Source of the DNA: Stenogyne calaminthoides | Taxonomy: Eukaryota; Streptophyta; Magnoliopsida; Lamiales; Lamiaceae | Assembly: GCA_037126765.1 (NCBI GenBank) | Contig: JBBCBC010000034.1 | Coordinates: 15,064,691-15,128,690, forward strand | Direction of reading: 5' to 3' | Length of the DNA stretch: 64,000 nucleotides | Shown: piece after piece, positions 11,499 to 23,978 of the stretch | Layout of the letters: each line of letters opens with the position of its first letter | Position numbering within the stretch: the stretch's first letter is position 1 | Made by a program: the position numbers and the translations under genes | The notes under the pieces: generated by a model | What the model saw: only the letters and a program-made list of their open reading frames with translations | What the model was told of the DNA's origin: nothing | The model's database searches: none

Positions 11499-12022
11499 AA
11501 ATCTCACACTTGAACTAGAGCCAATCACCTACATGCCTAACCCCTAGACCATTGAAATGTCTAGTGTGTACATGAATACTCAAAGCTTTGGTGAAAGGAT
11601 CAGCCAAATTATCTTCCGTGGGAACACGCTCTAACTCTATCCCTCCTTTAGCGGTTATCTCTCTTGTCAAGTAATAACGCATCGGTACATGCTTGTTTCT
11701 GTTATTGGATCTCGGTTCCTTAGCTTGCGCAACCGCACCAGTGTTATCACAATACAACTTTATTGGACTCCCGGCTCTCGGAACTACCCCTAGTTCATTC
11801 AAGAACTGTTTTATCTAGACAACCTCTTTGGCAGCTTCCGCCGCAGCAATGTACTCAGCTTCGGTTGTTGAGTCCGCGGTAGTCTCTTGTTTGGAACTAT
11901 TCCAACTAACCGTCTCACCATTGAGAGTGAACACATAGCCTGACTGAGATTTGTAACCATCACAGTCAGATTGGAAACTTGCGTCCGCATAACCAGTAGC
12001 AACTAGTTCTGACTGACCTCCA
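11499..12022 (-). pseudogene. Copia RNase H remnant
   Basis: The minus-strand translation contains the Copia RNase H blocks YADASFQSDCDGYKSQSG, TEAEYIAAAEAAKEVV, LYCDNTGAVAQAKEPRS, HVPMRYYLTREI and EDNLADPFTKAL. An in-frame TAG replaces the usual tryptophan codon after EAAKEVV, so the copy is dead. The coding sequence stops at 12022, where the plus-oriented Angela-like LTR begins, and the rest of pol is missing on this side. The downstream LTR (10262-11498) belongs to the same element. Confidence 0.85.
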
Positions 12023-13862
12023 TGTTGGGATTATACTGAAAAGTATGCTTTTACTTTGTATAATCAAAACTGAATTTCGGACTTATTTACTGAAATAAAT
12101 TGTTTATCACTGATGCTTTAAATATCATTGAATGTTACATATATTTACTGCATAACTGTTCAATAAATAGTACGTGTTACATTGTAGTTAATTTAGTGAT
12201 AGCAGATCACAGAAGATTAAATTAACAATCCCTTGTAACTAAAAGTACACCATTCACGACCTAGATGGACATGAACAATCCATCGTGAAAGGTTGAAGTG
12301 TAAGGCTTAGATTGGCTTGTCTTGACCAAGAGATTACACTAGTGCATGACTGATGCACTGAATAGGACCTACAGGAGGACAAATTCTTCAGAACTGAACA
12401 AGGAAGAATTAGACCTCAGTGGTTCGTTATTTCTTAATCTTCGTCCCTTAAATAGGATCACGTGTGGTTGGTAACTATTGCTTTGACTTATCATGGGTAG
12501 AGAATCAACGAGATTCAATACTTTTTATCTTGGACAATATTATTGGTCACATGTGATTGCTAAGATTTAATACGGAGAATCGTGTACAAGTACACTTGTT
12601 CGATTTGCCCCCTTGGGAGGTTCATAAGTTTTATCATACCAAATCTTGCAAGTGGAACTAGTTTCCGGTATGAGTAATAATGTTGAACCGTTCCTTAACC
12701 AAGGACAAAAGATATTAATTAATGGAAAGCTATTTCAGTGGTTTGAATTAATTAATGGGCTTGATAATCTTAAACACGGGAAATAATAACCGGGAGCCAT
12801 ATTGACTGTAATATGGGTTAAGATGGATAGTGCAATATTAATTATGTAGTGGTATTAATTAATATTTATGGGCTTGAATAATGTTATGGCTCAATATTGA
12901 TAATTCAAGAACCATTAGAAGGTCCAATCTTAATTCTCCTAAAGGCCCCCTAAGTAGCCCAACATAAAGTCCAATAACTGAAAAAGGTGTTTAAAATAAA
13001 ATAAATATTGTTGCCTTTTTTTCCATGTTTTTCGAAATTTATGGATATAAAGGGGAGAAAGATTTTTTTTTGAATTTTGTTATGGAATGAAGATATGGAT
13101 TCTTGGAATACAAGATTATCTCATTAAATTCAAGAAATCTCCCACTTGGTTATCCATAGGGAAATTTTCGAAAGTTTTGATAATTAAGGGAAAAAAAGAT
13201 TTTCTTGATTTTCTTTAAAAGATATTATGGGAGATATGTATTTCTTGAAATACAAGAATATCTCATAAATTCAAGAAGATTTAAATCTTGGATTCTTGCC
13301 CTATAATTTTCGAAATTAATCCATAACAAAGAGTATGTGGGATTTTGTGGAATATTATAATTATGGGAAAAAGAATATAGGAGATATATTCAAGATTTCT
13401 TGGAGATCAAGAAAAGATTTTCCCACATTGTTTTTGCCCTAAAAATTCGACCACCTCCACTCTATAAATAGGGGGTGATTCTTTCATTCCCAAGTACAAT
13501 TCCATGTCTTTGCCGAAAAATTAGTAAATCCACAAAGGTGGTGCAACATAATTTATTTTCCTTTTGTTAATTGTTCGCAAGTGTCCTACCACCGGATAGT
13601 CGAGCAAGGATTAAGGGAATACTTGGGAAGTTCTTTTGGTGAGTCTAATCAACCAAGCCATTGTCATCCCAAGAGGTATGTTCACGTAAACTATTAAAAT
13701 TCTGCATGCGTAGGATTTACGTGAATTAATTATATGCATGATTTGTTGTTATATTATTATTTGAATTAATATAGGATTAATTCATGCTAGTAATAATTAT
13801 AAGAATTAAATTTGTATTTAAATATTCACCCCGAATAGATCTGTGCAACTTATTCCCCAACA
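12023..13862 (+). mobile_element. Angela-like Copia LTR, copy A (5' LTR)
   Basis: 1,840 bp, beginning TGTTGGGATTATACTG and ending TATTCCCCAACA. It is homologous throughout to the LTRs at 15240, 18960 and 24838. A primer-binding site follows directly, so this copy is a 5' LTR rather than a solo LTR. It contains a TATA-like CTCTATAAATAGGGG near 13460. The length (about 1.8 kb) fits the Angela lineage. The left flank CTCCA is not repeated at any candidate right end. Confidence 0.85.
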
Positions 13863-13864
13863 AC

Positions 13865-13881
13865 TGGTATCAGAGCCATGG
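13865..13881 (+). promoter_or_regulatory. Primer-binding site (initiator tRNA-Met)
   Basis: TGGTATCAGAGCCATGG lies two bases after the LTR end. TGGTATCAGAGC is the standard complement of the initiator methionine tRNA 3' end used by plant Copia elements for minus-strand priming. About 110 bp of leader follow before the similarity breaks. Confidence 0.9.
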
Positions 13882-13989
13882 TTTCGGGCTCTGAATTTTT
13901 TAAATTGTAATTTAATTCGTTGACATTAATTCGGCGTCTATCAGTTTAACTGATGGTGCGGAAGATTAGTTAACCCGTTTGAAAACCAG

Positions 13990-14610
13990 TTTTACTCAAA
14001 ACAAGATTCTGGTCAATCTATTTTTAGATCAGATGACCAAAGTGTCAAGCTGATTAATTCAGTAGATTGATGCTAATCTGAACCAGACTCAGAATATGCA
14101 TGCAGATAACAAGTAGTGTGCAGATAAGTGTAAAGCAATGTAAAGGCACACATATTTATAGTGGTTCGGACAACTTGTCCTACGTCCACTCTTCCCTATC
14201 AGAAGGGGCACCAACTTAACCAACTGGACTTAGTTTATTGTGTTTGTCCAACACAGTACAACTAACAGATGTTTCACGAGTTCTCACTCAACCAATCCCA
14301 GAAATCAGATCTAGAAACCCTAGACTGAAATTTTGCTATAACAAACTTAACCTAACTTTTGTTTGGGTATAAGATTTGTAATGTTGGAATACTATCCTAT
14401 CTTCTAAGTAGCATAAGAGCTAGAGGATAAGTATTCTATGCTAAGAATAATGGGATGAACACTTAGAAAAATAAGCTTCGATTTAGTGTTCTTCATGAGG
14501 AAATTTGCTTGTGCTTGAGCTTGATGATAATTTTCGTAACCTTACTATGAAGGTTTGATCCCATATTTATAGACACGATTTCGAACTAGCTGTTGGAGAG
14601 CAATTCGAAC
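13990..14610 (-). mobile_element. Probable LTR or leader fragment of another retroelement
   Basis: No coding sequence. The stretch has GTGGTTCGG next to CCTACGTCCACTC, a combination often seen in plant LTRs, and a TATA-like GTCTATAAATATGGG on the minus strand near 14570. This suggests a minus-oriented LTR piece, but no terminal pair or second copy is present in the window. Confidence 0.4.
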
Positions 14611-14611
14611 A

Positions 14612-15239
14612 TCAGTCTATTTTAGGTAGGTCTGCAGGCTTGACTTGACGTGCTAGAACCTTACAGTCCTTCTTCCAATGCCCCTTCTGCTTGCAGTGGA
14701 GGCATACATCCTTGTCCACACTTTCCTTCTTTTGAATTCCACCTTTGGGCTTAAGAAAGCTTGGCTTGAAGCCTTTCTTTGCCTTGCCCCTTAGCTTCTT
14801 CTTTCCTTTCGGAGCAGAAGAAGTAGAGGCACTCACCATGAGCACGGGCTTTTCCTTAGCAGTGGAAGAATCAAAAGTCTTTAGCATGTTATGCAGCTCG
14901 GGCATGGTCAATTCAGTCTTATTCATATTAACTCGAATATGAATCGGGAAGTGACTGAAGAATGGCGTAAACGGCAACATTGGTCTTGAGCTCAATGCCC
15001 AGACGACCAAGTTTTTCGATTAGCCCTATCATCTTCAACACATGAGGAGACACCTTCCCTCATTCGGAAAGCCGGCATCTAAACAGATCTCTCATCACTT
15101 CATAAATCTCGGAACGAGATTTAGAATCAAAGAGATCCTTCAGATGCTTGATCATCTCAAAGGGAAGCATCTTCTCATGCTACCTTTGCAATTCGGGAGT
15201 CATCCCGAGTAGCATAACACACTGAGCCTGGGAAGCATC
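14612..15239 (-). pseudogene. Copia gag fragment, minus strand
   Basis: The minus-strand reading gives Copia gag blocks: GKVSPHVLKMIGLIEKLG, LTMPELHNMLKTFDS, and the zinc knuckle CLHCKQKGHWKKDC (CX2CX4HX4C). Upstream parts (around 15050-15235) continue the gag alignment but contain at least two stops. Its orientation is opposite to the plus-strand LTRs on both sides, so it belongs to a separate, minus-oriented element or to an inverted piece. It ends exactly where LTR copy B begins at 15240. Confidence 0.8.
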
Positions 15240-16952
15240 TGTTGGGATTATACTGGAAAGTATGCTTTTACTTTGTATAATCACACTGAGTTTCTGTCTT
15301 ATTTACTGAAATAAATTATTTATCATTGATGCTTTAAATATCATCGAATGTTACACATATTTACTGCATAATTGTTCAATAAGAAGTACGTATTACATTG
15401 TACTTAATTTAGTGATATCAGATCACGGAAGATTAAATTAACATTCCCTTGTAACTAAAAGTACACTCTCACGACCTAGATGGAAATGAACAAACCATCA
15501 CGAAAGGTTGAGGTGTAAGGCTCAGATTGGCTTGTCTTGACCAAGAGATTGCATCAGTGCATCATGATGCACTGAACAGGACCTACAGGAGGACAAATTC
15601 TTCAGCACTGAAAATAGAAGAATTAGACCTCAGTGGTTCATTATTTCTTAATCTCCGTCCCTTAAATAGGATCGTGTGCAATCAATAGTCGTTACTTTGA
15701 CTTATGATGGGAAGAGGATCATTAAGATTCAATACCTTGTATCTTGGGCAATGATATTGATTACACGACGATTGCTAAGATTTAATACGGTGAAACGTGT
15801 GCAAGTATGTCTTGTTTGATTTGTCCCCTTGGGAGGCTCATAAGATTTATCATACCAAATCTTGCAAGTGGAATTTATTTCTGGTATGGATAATAATGTT
15901 GAGTCGTTCCTTAACCAAAGAAAAATATGTTAATTAATATAAAGCTATTTCAGTGGCTTAAATTAATTAATGGACTAGATAATCTTAAACACGAGAAATA
16001 ATAACCGGGAGCCATATTAACAGTAATATGAGTTAAGATAGATAGTGCAATATTAATTATGTAGTGGGATTAATTAATATTTATGGGCTTGAATAATATT
16101 GTGGCTAAATATTGAATATTCAAAGTTCATTGGGAAGTCCAATCTTAATTCTCCTAAAGGCCCCCCAAGTAGCCCAAACATAAAGTCCAAAAACTGAAAA
16201 AGGTGTTTAAAATAAAATAAATTATTGTTGCCTAATTTTTCTATTTTTTTCGAAATTCATGGATAAAAGAGGGAGAAATATTTTCTTTGAATTTTTTCTT
16301 GGAATGAAGATAAGTATTCTTGGAATACAAGATTATCTCATTAAATTCAAGAAATCTCCCACTTGGCTATTCATGAGGGAATTTTCGAAAATTCCATAAT
16401 ATAAGGAGGGAAGATTTTATTTGGGAGATATATTGGGAAATAGAATATATTGGATATATGCAAAATTATTTCTTGGAGAAGAAGCAAGGAAATTTCCCAA
16501 TCTCCCCTAAGCCCTAAATTTTCGCCCCCCCCCTGTATTATAAATAGGGGATGAATTTTTCATCCCCAATGCAATTCCATGTGTTGGAAAAATTAAAAAT
16601 CCACAAAGGTGGTGCAACATAATTTTATTTTTCCCTTTTGTTAATTGTTCGCGAGTGTCCTTCCACCGGATTGACGAGCAAGGACTTGGGAATACTTGGG
16701 AAGACTTTTTGGTGTGTTCGTGCGAACGGGATCCACTTTCTAGACGATTGCTACTCCAAGAGGTTAGTTCACGTAAACTCCTAGCTTTTTTCCAAGATGT
16801 AGGATTTATGTGACTTAACTTGTATGCATGATTTGTTGTTGAATTATTATTTGAATTAATATAGGATTAATTCATGCTAGTAATAATTGTCAGAATTAAA
16901 TTTGTATTTAAATTCACCCTGAATAGATCCAGGCCACCCACTATTCCCCAAA
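15240..16952 (+). repeat. Angela-like LTR, copy B
   Basis: Begins TGTTGGGATTATACTGG and is closest to copy C (shared GATCGTGTGCAATCAATA and CACGACGATTGCTAAG, which differ in copies A and D). It lacks a segment near its 3' half that A and D contain, and it carries a C-run before TGTATTATAAATAGGGG near 16540. Confidence 0.8.
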
Positions 16953-16954
16953 AC

Positions 16955-18855
16955 AAAGAGGATCCAAAGGTTGGTCCAAGATGGTTCGTTGGAGTCTCTC
17001 AAGGTTGAACCATTTCCAACCTGCGAATCATGTTTGGAGAGTAAAATGATCAAGTGGGCATTTGGAGCCAAGGGGAATAGAGCCAAAGAAGTGTTAGAGA
17101 TCGTTCACACCGATGTATGTGGTCCAATGTCAATCAAAGCAAGAGGGGGCTATGAGTATTTCGTTACTTTTATCGATGATTACTCGGGATACAGATACAT
17201 TTACCTTATAAAGCCTAAATCTGAGACCTTTGAAAAATTCAAAGAATTTAAGGCTCAAGGAGAGAATCATAGGGAAAAACGTATCAAGTCTCTACGATCT
17301 GATCGCGGAGGCGAATACCTCAGTGATGAATTCTTGAACTACTTATCGGATGAAGGGATTGTATCCCATTTAATTGCACCCGGAACCCCTCAACAAAACG
17401 GGGTTGCAGAACGAAGAAACAGGACTCTTTTAGAAATGATCAGGTCAATGATGAGTTATCCGGATCTACCCAAATCGTTTTGGGGTCACGCCTTGGAAAC
17501 GACGGCTTACATTCTAAACTTGGTTCCATCCAAATCGGTCCCAAAACCCCTAAAGAATTGTGGACCGGGCGCAAGCCCAATCTAGGACACATGAGAATCT
17601 GGGGGTGTCTGGCATACGTGCTGAATAAGGAAGCCGGTAAATTGGATCCAAGATCAGAATTAAGGCTGTTTATAGGATACCCCGAGGGAACGAAGGGGCG
17701 CATGTTCTATGGACCCGAAGATCAAAAGATGGTAATCAGTACACACATTAGATTTTTGGAAGAAGACTATATGAACGACAAGAAGCCCAGAAGTGAGATT
17801 ACCTTGAATGAGCTAAAGGGGCTTACCTCAATGCCAACTGTACAAGTCGATATACCAAACGACACACTTACACAACACGAACTTCATCTCAGTGGGAGGG
17901 TTATCCGACAGCCCGAGAGATTCATGGGGATAGGAGAGTCTTCAGACTTGATCCCCGGCGAAAATGAATCAGACCCATGGACTTACAAAGAGGCAATCCA
18001 TGACAAGGATGCAGATTCTTAGCAATCGGCAATGAAAGCCAAAATGGGTTCAATGGACCAAAATAAGTTTGGGAGCTCGTCGAACCACTTAATGGGGTCA
18101 AACCCATTGGATGCAAGTGGGTATACAGGAGAAAAAGGGGATCGGACGGAAAGCAACCCGAAGGCTTCATTGAAAAAGGCCAAGAACATCTTTTTTGCAA
18201 GCTCAAAAGGTCCATCTACGGACTGAAGTAAGCATCGCGTGCTTGGAACCAATGTTTTGATCAAGTTATAAAGTTTTACGGGTTCGATCAAAATAAGTTC
18301 AAAAGTTGTGTGTACAAAAAGCGTGTCGGAACTGCATTGGTATTCTTAGTACTATACGTAGTCAAACAGTCTGATTCCCATCGGATACACGGACTCGGAT
18401 TTCCAATCAGACCTAGATTCCAGAAAATCTAGCTCGGGTAGTGTGTTTTGCATGGGGGGCATGACATGGAGAAGCGTTAAGCAGAAATGCATAGCGAACT
18501 CTATCATGGAAGCCGAATACATAGCTGCTTGTGAGGCAGCGAAGGAAGCGGTTTGGCTCAAAAACTTCCTAGTGGACTTGGACGTAGTACCGAATTTGCC
18601 CAGCACCATCTCGGTCTACTGTGATAATGTCGGAGCAGTTGCAAATTCAAAGGAACCGAGAGCTCACAAGGCCATCAAACACATTGAAAGGAAATACCAT
18701 CTTATACGAGAAATCGTTAAGAGATGAGATATAGATGTGACAAAAATTGCGTCAGAAGACAACCTAGCAGACCCATTCACAAAGGGTCTGCCTCAAAATA
18801 CATTCGAGAGACATGTGGAAGGAATGAGTGTCAAGATCGTTGTCAATCTGCTTTG
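16955..18855 (+). pseudogene. Copia pol remnant: integrase, partial RT, RNase H
   Basis: The first 200 codons are an Angela/Tork-type integrase: CESCLESKM zinc-binding end, HTDVCGPM, FIDDYSGYRY, LRSDRGGEY and GTPQQNGVAERRNRTLL, with the D, D and E of the catalytic core visible. A frameshift near 17540 moves the frame (KELWTGRKPNLGHMRIWGC follows in another frame). A stop near 18020 precedes frameshifted reverse transcriptase scraps to about 18350; most of RT, including the YVDD region, is missing or degraded. RNase H follows (EAEYIAACEAAKEAVWLKNF, YCDNVGAVANSKEPR) with a TGA near 18725, then EDNLADPFTKGL. It is not functional. Confidence 0.85.
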
Positions 18856-18959
18856 AGTATAAGTGGGAGATATTATTAGGTTCGTGTAGGTGTAATGTAG
18901 ATTCTACACGAGACATTTGTAGTATACTTAAAAGCAGACTTTGAGTATAAGTGGGAGAT

Positions 18960-20646
18960 TGTTGGGATTATACTGGAAGTATGCTTTTACTTTGTATAAT
19001 CACACTGAGTTTCTGTCTTATTTACTGAAATAAATTATTTATCACTGATGCTTTAAATATCATCGAATGTTATATATATTTACTGCATAATTGTTCAATA
19101 AAAAGTGTGTGTTAAATTGTAGTTAATTTAGTGATACCAGATCACAGAAGATTGAATTAACAGTCACTTGTAACTAAAAGTACACATTCACGACCTAGAT
19201 GGAAATGAACAAACCATCACGAAAGGTTGAGGTGTAAGGCTCAGATTAGCTTGTCTTGACCAAGAGATTGCACCAGTGCATCATGATGCACTGAACAGGA
19301 CCTACAGGAGGAAAAATTCTTCAGCACTGAAAATAGAAGAATTAGACCTCAGTGGTTCATTATTTCTTAATCTCTGTCCCTTAAATAGGATCGTGTGCAA
19401 TCAATATCCGTTGCTTTGACTTATGATGGGAAGAGGATCATTGAGATTCATACCTTGTATCTTGGGCAATGATATTGGTTACACGACGATTGCTAAGATT
19501 TAATACGGTGAAACGTGTGCAAGTACGTCTTATTTGATTTGTCCCCTTGGGAGGCTCATAAGATTTATCATACCAAATCTTGCAAGTGGAATTAATTTCC
19601 GATATGGATAATAATGTTGAGTCGTTCCTTAACCAAAGAAAAAGATGTTAATTAATATAAAGCTATTTCAGTGGCTTAAATTAATTAATGGACTGGATAA
19701 TCTTAAACACGGAAAATAATAACCGGGAGCCATATTAACAGTAATATGGGTTAAGATGGATAGTGCAATATTAATTATGTAGTGAAATTAATTAATATTT
19801 GTGGGCTTGAATAATATTGTGGCTCAATATTGAAATTCAAAGTCCATTGGAAGGTTCAATCTTAATTCTCCTAAAGGTCACCCAAGTAGCCCAAACATAA
19901 AGTCCAATAACTGAAAAAGATGTTTAAAATAAAATAAATTATTGTTGCCTATTTTTTTATTTTTATGAAAATTATGGATAAAAGAGGGAGAAAGATTTTC
20001 TTTGAATTTTGTTAAGGAATGAAGATAAGTATTCTTGAAATACAAGATTATCTCATTAAATTCAAGAAATCTCACACTTGGCTATTCATAAAGGAATTTT
20101 CGAAAATTCCTTAACATAAGGAGGGAAGATTTTATTTGGGAGATATATTGGGAAATAGAATATATTGGATATATTCAAGATTGTTTCTTAGAGAATAAGT
20201 AAACTCTAATATTTTCACCCCCTTGTATTATAAATAGGGGATGAATTTTTCATCTCCAATGCAATTCCATGTGTTGGAAAAATTAGAAATCCACAAAGGT
20301 GGTGCAACATAATTTTTTTTATTTTTCCCTTTTGTTAATTGTTCGCGAGTGTCCTACTACCGGATTGACGAACAAGGACTTGGGAATACTTGGGAAGGCT
20401 TTTTGGTGTGTTCGTGCGAACGAGATCCACCTTCTCAACGGTTGTCACTCCAAGAGGTTAGTTCACGTAAACTCCTAGCTATTCAAGATGCGTAGGGATT
20501 TATGTGATTTAACTTGTATGCATGATTTGTTGTTGAATTATTATTTTAATTAATATAGGATTAATTCATGCTAGTAATAATTGTTACAATTAAATTTGTA
20601 TTTAAATATTCATCCCGAATAGATCCGGGTAATTAATTCCGCAACA
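18960..20646 (+). repeat. Angela-like LTR, copy C (3' LTR)
   Basis: Begins TGTTGGGATTATACTGG straight after the purine tract AAGTGGGAGAT and ends AATTCCGCAACA. It interrupts the minus-strand SIRE-type coding region, whose sequence starts at 20647, so it inserted into that element or recombined with it. Confidence 0.85.
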
Positions 20647-22226
20647 GTTGTATCAGATGTTGAAGGAACATTCTGATCAACATCCTTACTATCTTCAGTG
20701 TCATTAGTATCTTTGGATACTTCTATCAAATCTGATACATTATCTTCAACACTTTTACCTGCAAGACTTGCAAGTTCATCAAATACCACATTAACTGATT
20801 CTTGCATTGTATCAGTTCTCAAGTTATAGATTCTATATGTCTTGTTATTCTTAGAATATCCTAAGAAGAATCCTTTATCACTCTTAGAATCAAACTTGTG
20901 CAACTGATCTCTATCATTCAAAATGTAACAAACACAACCAAAAACATGAAAGTATTTCAAATTTGGTTTCTTGTTGTTCAGAATCTCATAGGGAGTACAA
21001 TTACTACCAGAACGAATATAGACTCTATTCACAATGTGACAAGCAGTATTCAAAGCTTCATCCCAGAATTTCTTAGACAAACTTTTTGAGGTTAGCATAA
21101 CTCTTGCTATTTCTTGCAAAGTTCTATTCTTTCTTTCAGCAATCCCATTTTGTTGAGGAGTTTTAGGTGAAGAAAACTCTTGCAAAATACCTTTCTTTTC
21201 ATAAAAATTAGTAAACAAACTGTTTTCAAATTCTCTTCCATGATCAGACCTTATCCTACCGATCTTTAAACATAAAACAGTTTTAAACCTTTTGTAAAGA
21301 ATTTTGAACTCGGAAAAAGTATCAGATTTTTCTTTTAGAAAGATAACCCAAGTATATCTAGAAAAATCATTTACAAGGACATAGGAATACCTCTTTCCAC
21401 CTAAACTTTTAGTTTCCGTAGGACCCATTAGATCCATATGAATCAACTCACAACACCTGTTTGTTGTACATGCTGAAAATATTTGATGTGTTGTCCTTAT
21501 TTGCTTATCTTTCTGGCATGGTCCACAGATTTTTCCTTTTTCAAAGTTAAGATCAGGTAAACCAACAGCAGCACCTAGTCTATGCAATTTCTGAAAACTT
21601 CTGTAATTAGCATGACCAAATTTTTGATGCCATAGAATAATATCATTTGTTTTAGCACTTTTACAAGTATGGTTTGAACCAATCAAATAGCAATTATCAG
21701 CAGATTTATTACCAGTCCTTAAGCATTCATCATTCTTATCAAACACATAGCATGAATTCTTGTCAAATTTCACATTTAAATCCTCATCACATAACTGACT
21801 AATATTAATCAGATTAGCAAGTAAATCTTTTACATGTAATACATTTGTCAACTTTGGAAATCCAGGAACATTCAAAGTCCCTTTACCAACAACTTTAACT
21901 TTTGAACCACCACCACAGGTAACATGACCACCATCACAAGATGTATAATTAATTAGATGGTTGACTTGACCAGTCATGTGTCTAGAATAACCACTATCAA
22001 AGTACCAAGATCCAGGAACACATGTTTTCAAAGATGTATACACAACATTACACAGCATGTTCTTATGAATCCACTTCTTAGTGTTGTTAATCTGTTTTAT
22101 AGGGTGTTCAATTTTATCAGGTAAAACAATTCCAGCTTTTAAGTCTCTTCTTATCTTAGAAAAATATGGACGAATATGACCTACTCCAGCACAATAAAAA
22201 AAATACATACTCTTCAAATAAAACAA
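20647..22226 (-). pseudogene. SIRE-type protease-integrase, truncated
   Basis: A long open frame of more than 500 codons. It has the protease motif WYFDSGYSRHMTG (the usual DSG), the integrase zinc-binding HQKFGH ... CGPCQKDKQ, and the integrase core: HMDLMGP, VNDFSRYTWV, IRSDHGREFEN and TPQQNGIAERKNRTLQE. The GKRY-to-HVFGCVCYILN region continues to FFLGYSKNNKTYRIYN. It ends in LTR sequence at 20646, so the polyprotein loses its reverse transcriptase and RNase H. The frame is otherwise unbroken, suggesting a fairly recent element. Confidence 0.88.
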
Positions 22227-22239
22227 CTGACTTCTTTTG

Positions 22240-23910
22240 TTAAAGATTCAAAGGTTTTGTCAAAGAAGTTCCAGCTTTCACAAAAGAAATAGGTTTACAG
22301 GAAATTGGAGTATCTTCAGAAGTTTTCTCAAAACCAAGTCCAGCATTACTAGATCTACCAATCATTAAGGCATCATTCAATTCAGTAGTGCTAGCAGAAA
22401 ACTTTTTAAAACTTAGAGTAGTGCTTTTAAGTTTATCTTTCAAAGCAGAAATTTCCACATCTTTTCTAGTTAAAAGAACTTCAAGCTTTACAAGATTCTC
22501 TTTCAAATCTGAATTTTCTAAAGATAAGGAACTCAACACTTGTTTTTTAGTTTCTAAATCAGATTTAAACTTCAGATATTCAGAGTTACAATCAGCAGAA
22601 CTGGATGTTTCAGCATTCAGAATAGTTCCAGCAAAACAGTTAATCTCATAATCATATTTACTGAATGTTGTTTCAGATGTTGTGTTAACATCTGAATCTA
22701 CTTCAGACCAATAATCATTGAGATCATCATCAAATGTATCATCATAAACTATTCTAGCAGACATAACACTTAGTTCACATTTACCAGCATCAGTTTCATC
22801 ATCAGAATCATCACTTAAGGTAGCATTAAAGTTCATCTTTTTCCTAAGCATAGTATTAGCACATTAATTAGCATAATGACCATATCCAGAACATGCAACA
22901 CATTTAACATTTTTTCTAAATTCAGGATCATATTTGAACTTGTTATCCTTAGTAAATTGTCTAGGTTGATTGAAACTGGAAGACTGACTTGGAACAAGCT
23001 TTTTATCAGAGGGAGAAGAATTCTGATTAAACTTATCTTTTGGTTGAAAATTACCATTTGTTCTTCTGAACTTTCCTTTTAGAAAAGATTTAAATTGCTT
23101 AGTTATAAGAGCAAATTGTTCAGAAACATTTTCATCACATAAATCAGAAACATCATCATCAGAATCAACTTCAGTAACATGAGGATGTTTACCAACATTT
23201 TCAGAAGTTTCACCTCTAAAAGCAAGTATTTTCCTGTCTTTATCTTTCTCATGTTTATCATCATCTAACATATTTGAGTTAATCTCATAAGTTTTCAAAA
23301 TACTAATCAACTCATTTTAACTCAATAAATCAATGTTCTTAGCCTCTTCTATTGCACATACTTTAGCATCAAATTGTTTAGGAACAGTTCTAAGTATCTT
23401 ATTGACTAACTGAGTGTTGAAAATTGGATCACCAAGTGAGTGTGAATCATTAGCAATCTCACTTATCCTTTCATTGTATGATGAAATGTTCTCATCATCT
23501 TTCATCTTCAAGTTTTCAAACTTGGCTCCCAACATTATGAGTCTAGTCCTTCGAACACTTTCTAATCCTTCACAATGTTCCTGCAATATTTTCCATGCAT
23601 CCTTAGAAGAAACACAGTTAGATATCAGTTTAAACATAGAAACATCAGTAGTAGTAAAAATCGCATTAAGGGCTTTGGAATTGAAATTGGCCGATGTGCA
23701 TTCATCATTGGACCAATCAATCTCATTTTTCACTTGAGATTCTCCATCTTTATCATCAAATGTCTTTAGTGGATTCCAACCAGATAACACACTACACCAT
23801 GCTCTCTCATCTATAGACTTAATGTACATGCGCATTTTAGGTTTCCAGTAGGGATAATTTGATCCATCCAAAACTGGAGGTTTTAAAGAAGAAGTCAGTG
23901 GATAATCCAT
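22240..23910 (-). pseudogene. SIRE-type gag, with frame breaks
   Basis: Starts at the ATG of MDYPLTSSLKPPVLDG (23910). Gag blocks run to about 23317 (VNKILRTVPKQFDAKVCAIEEAKNIDLL), where a TAA interrupts; the frame resumes at 23310 and runs to the zinc knuckle CVACSGYGHYAN near 22864. A further block (22240-22851) is acidic and coiled-coil-like (KDVEISALKDKLKSTTLSF), as in SIRE gag extensions. At least two stops separate the pieces. Confidence 0.8.
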
Positions 23911-23978
23911 TGCAAAAACACACTTTAAAACACATGACCTTTAACTTAATGTATCAAGTTTATGGCTTTGGAGCCAAC

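Larger units (their letters stand above)
15240..20646 (+). mobile_element. Angela-like Copia element with large internal deletion
   Basis: Two homologous LTRs (15240-16952 and 18960-20646) bracket only about 2 kb of internal DNA. The primer-binding site, gag and protease are missing: LTR B runs straight into the pre-integrase region with its last bases altered (CCCCAAAA instead of CCCCAACA). Integrase, scraps of reverse transcriptase and RNase H follow, then a polypurine tract and LTR C. The flanks GCATC (left) and GTTGT (right) do not match, so either the ends recombined or LTR B and LTR C come from different insertions. Confidence 0.8.
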
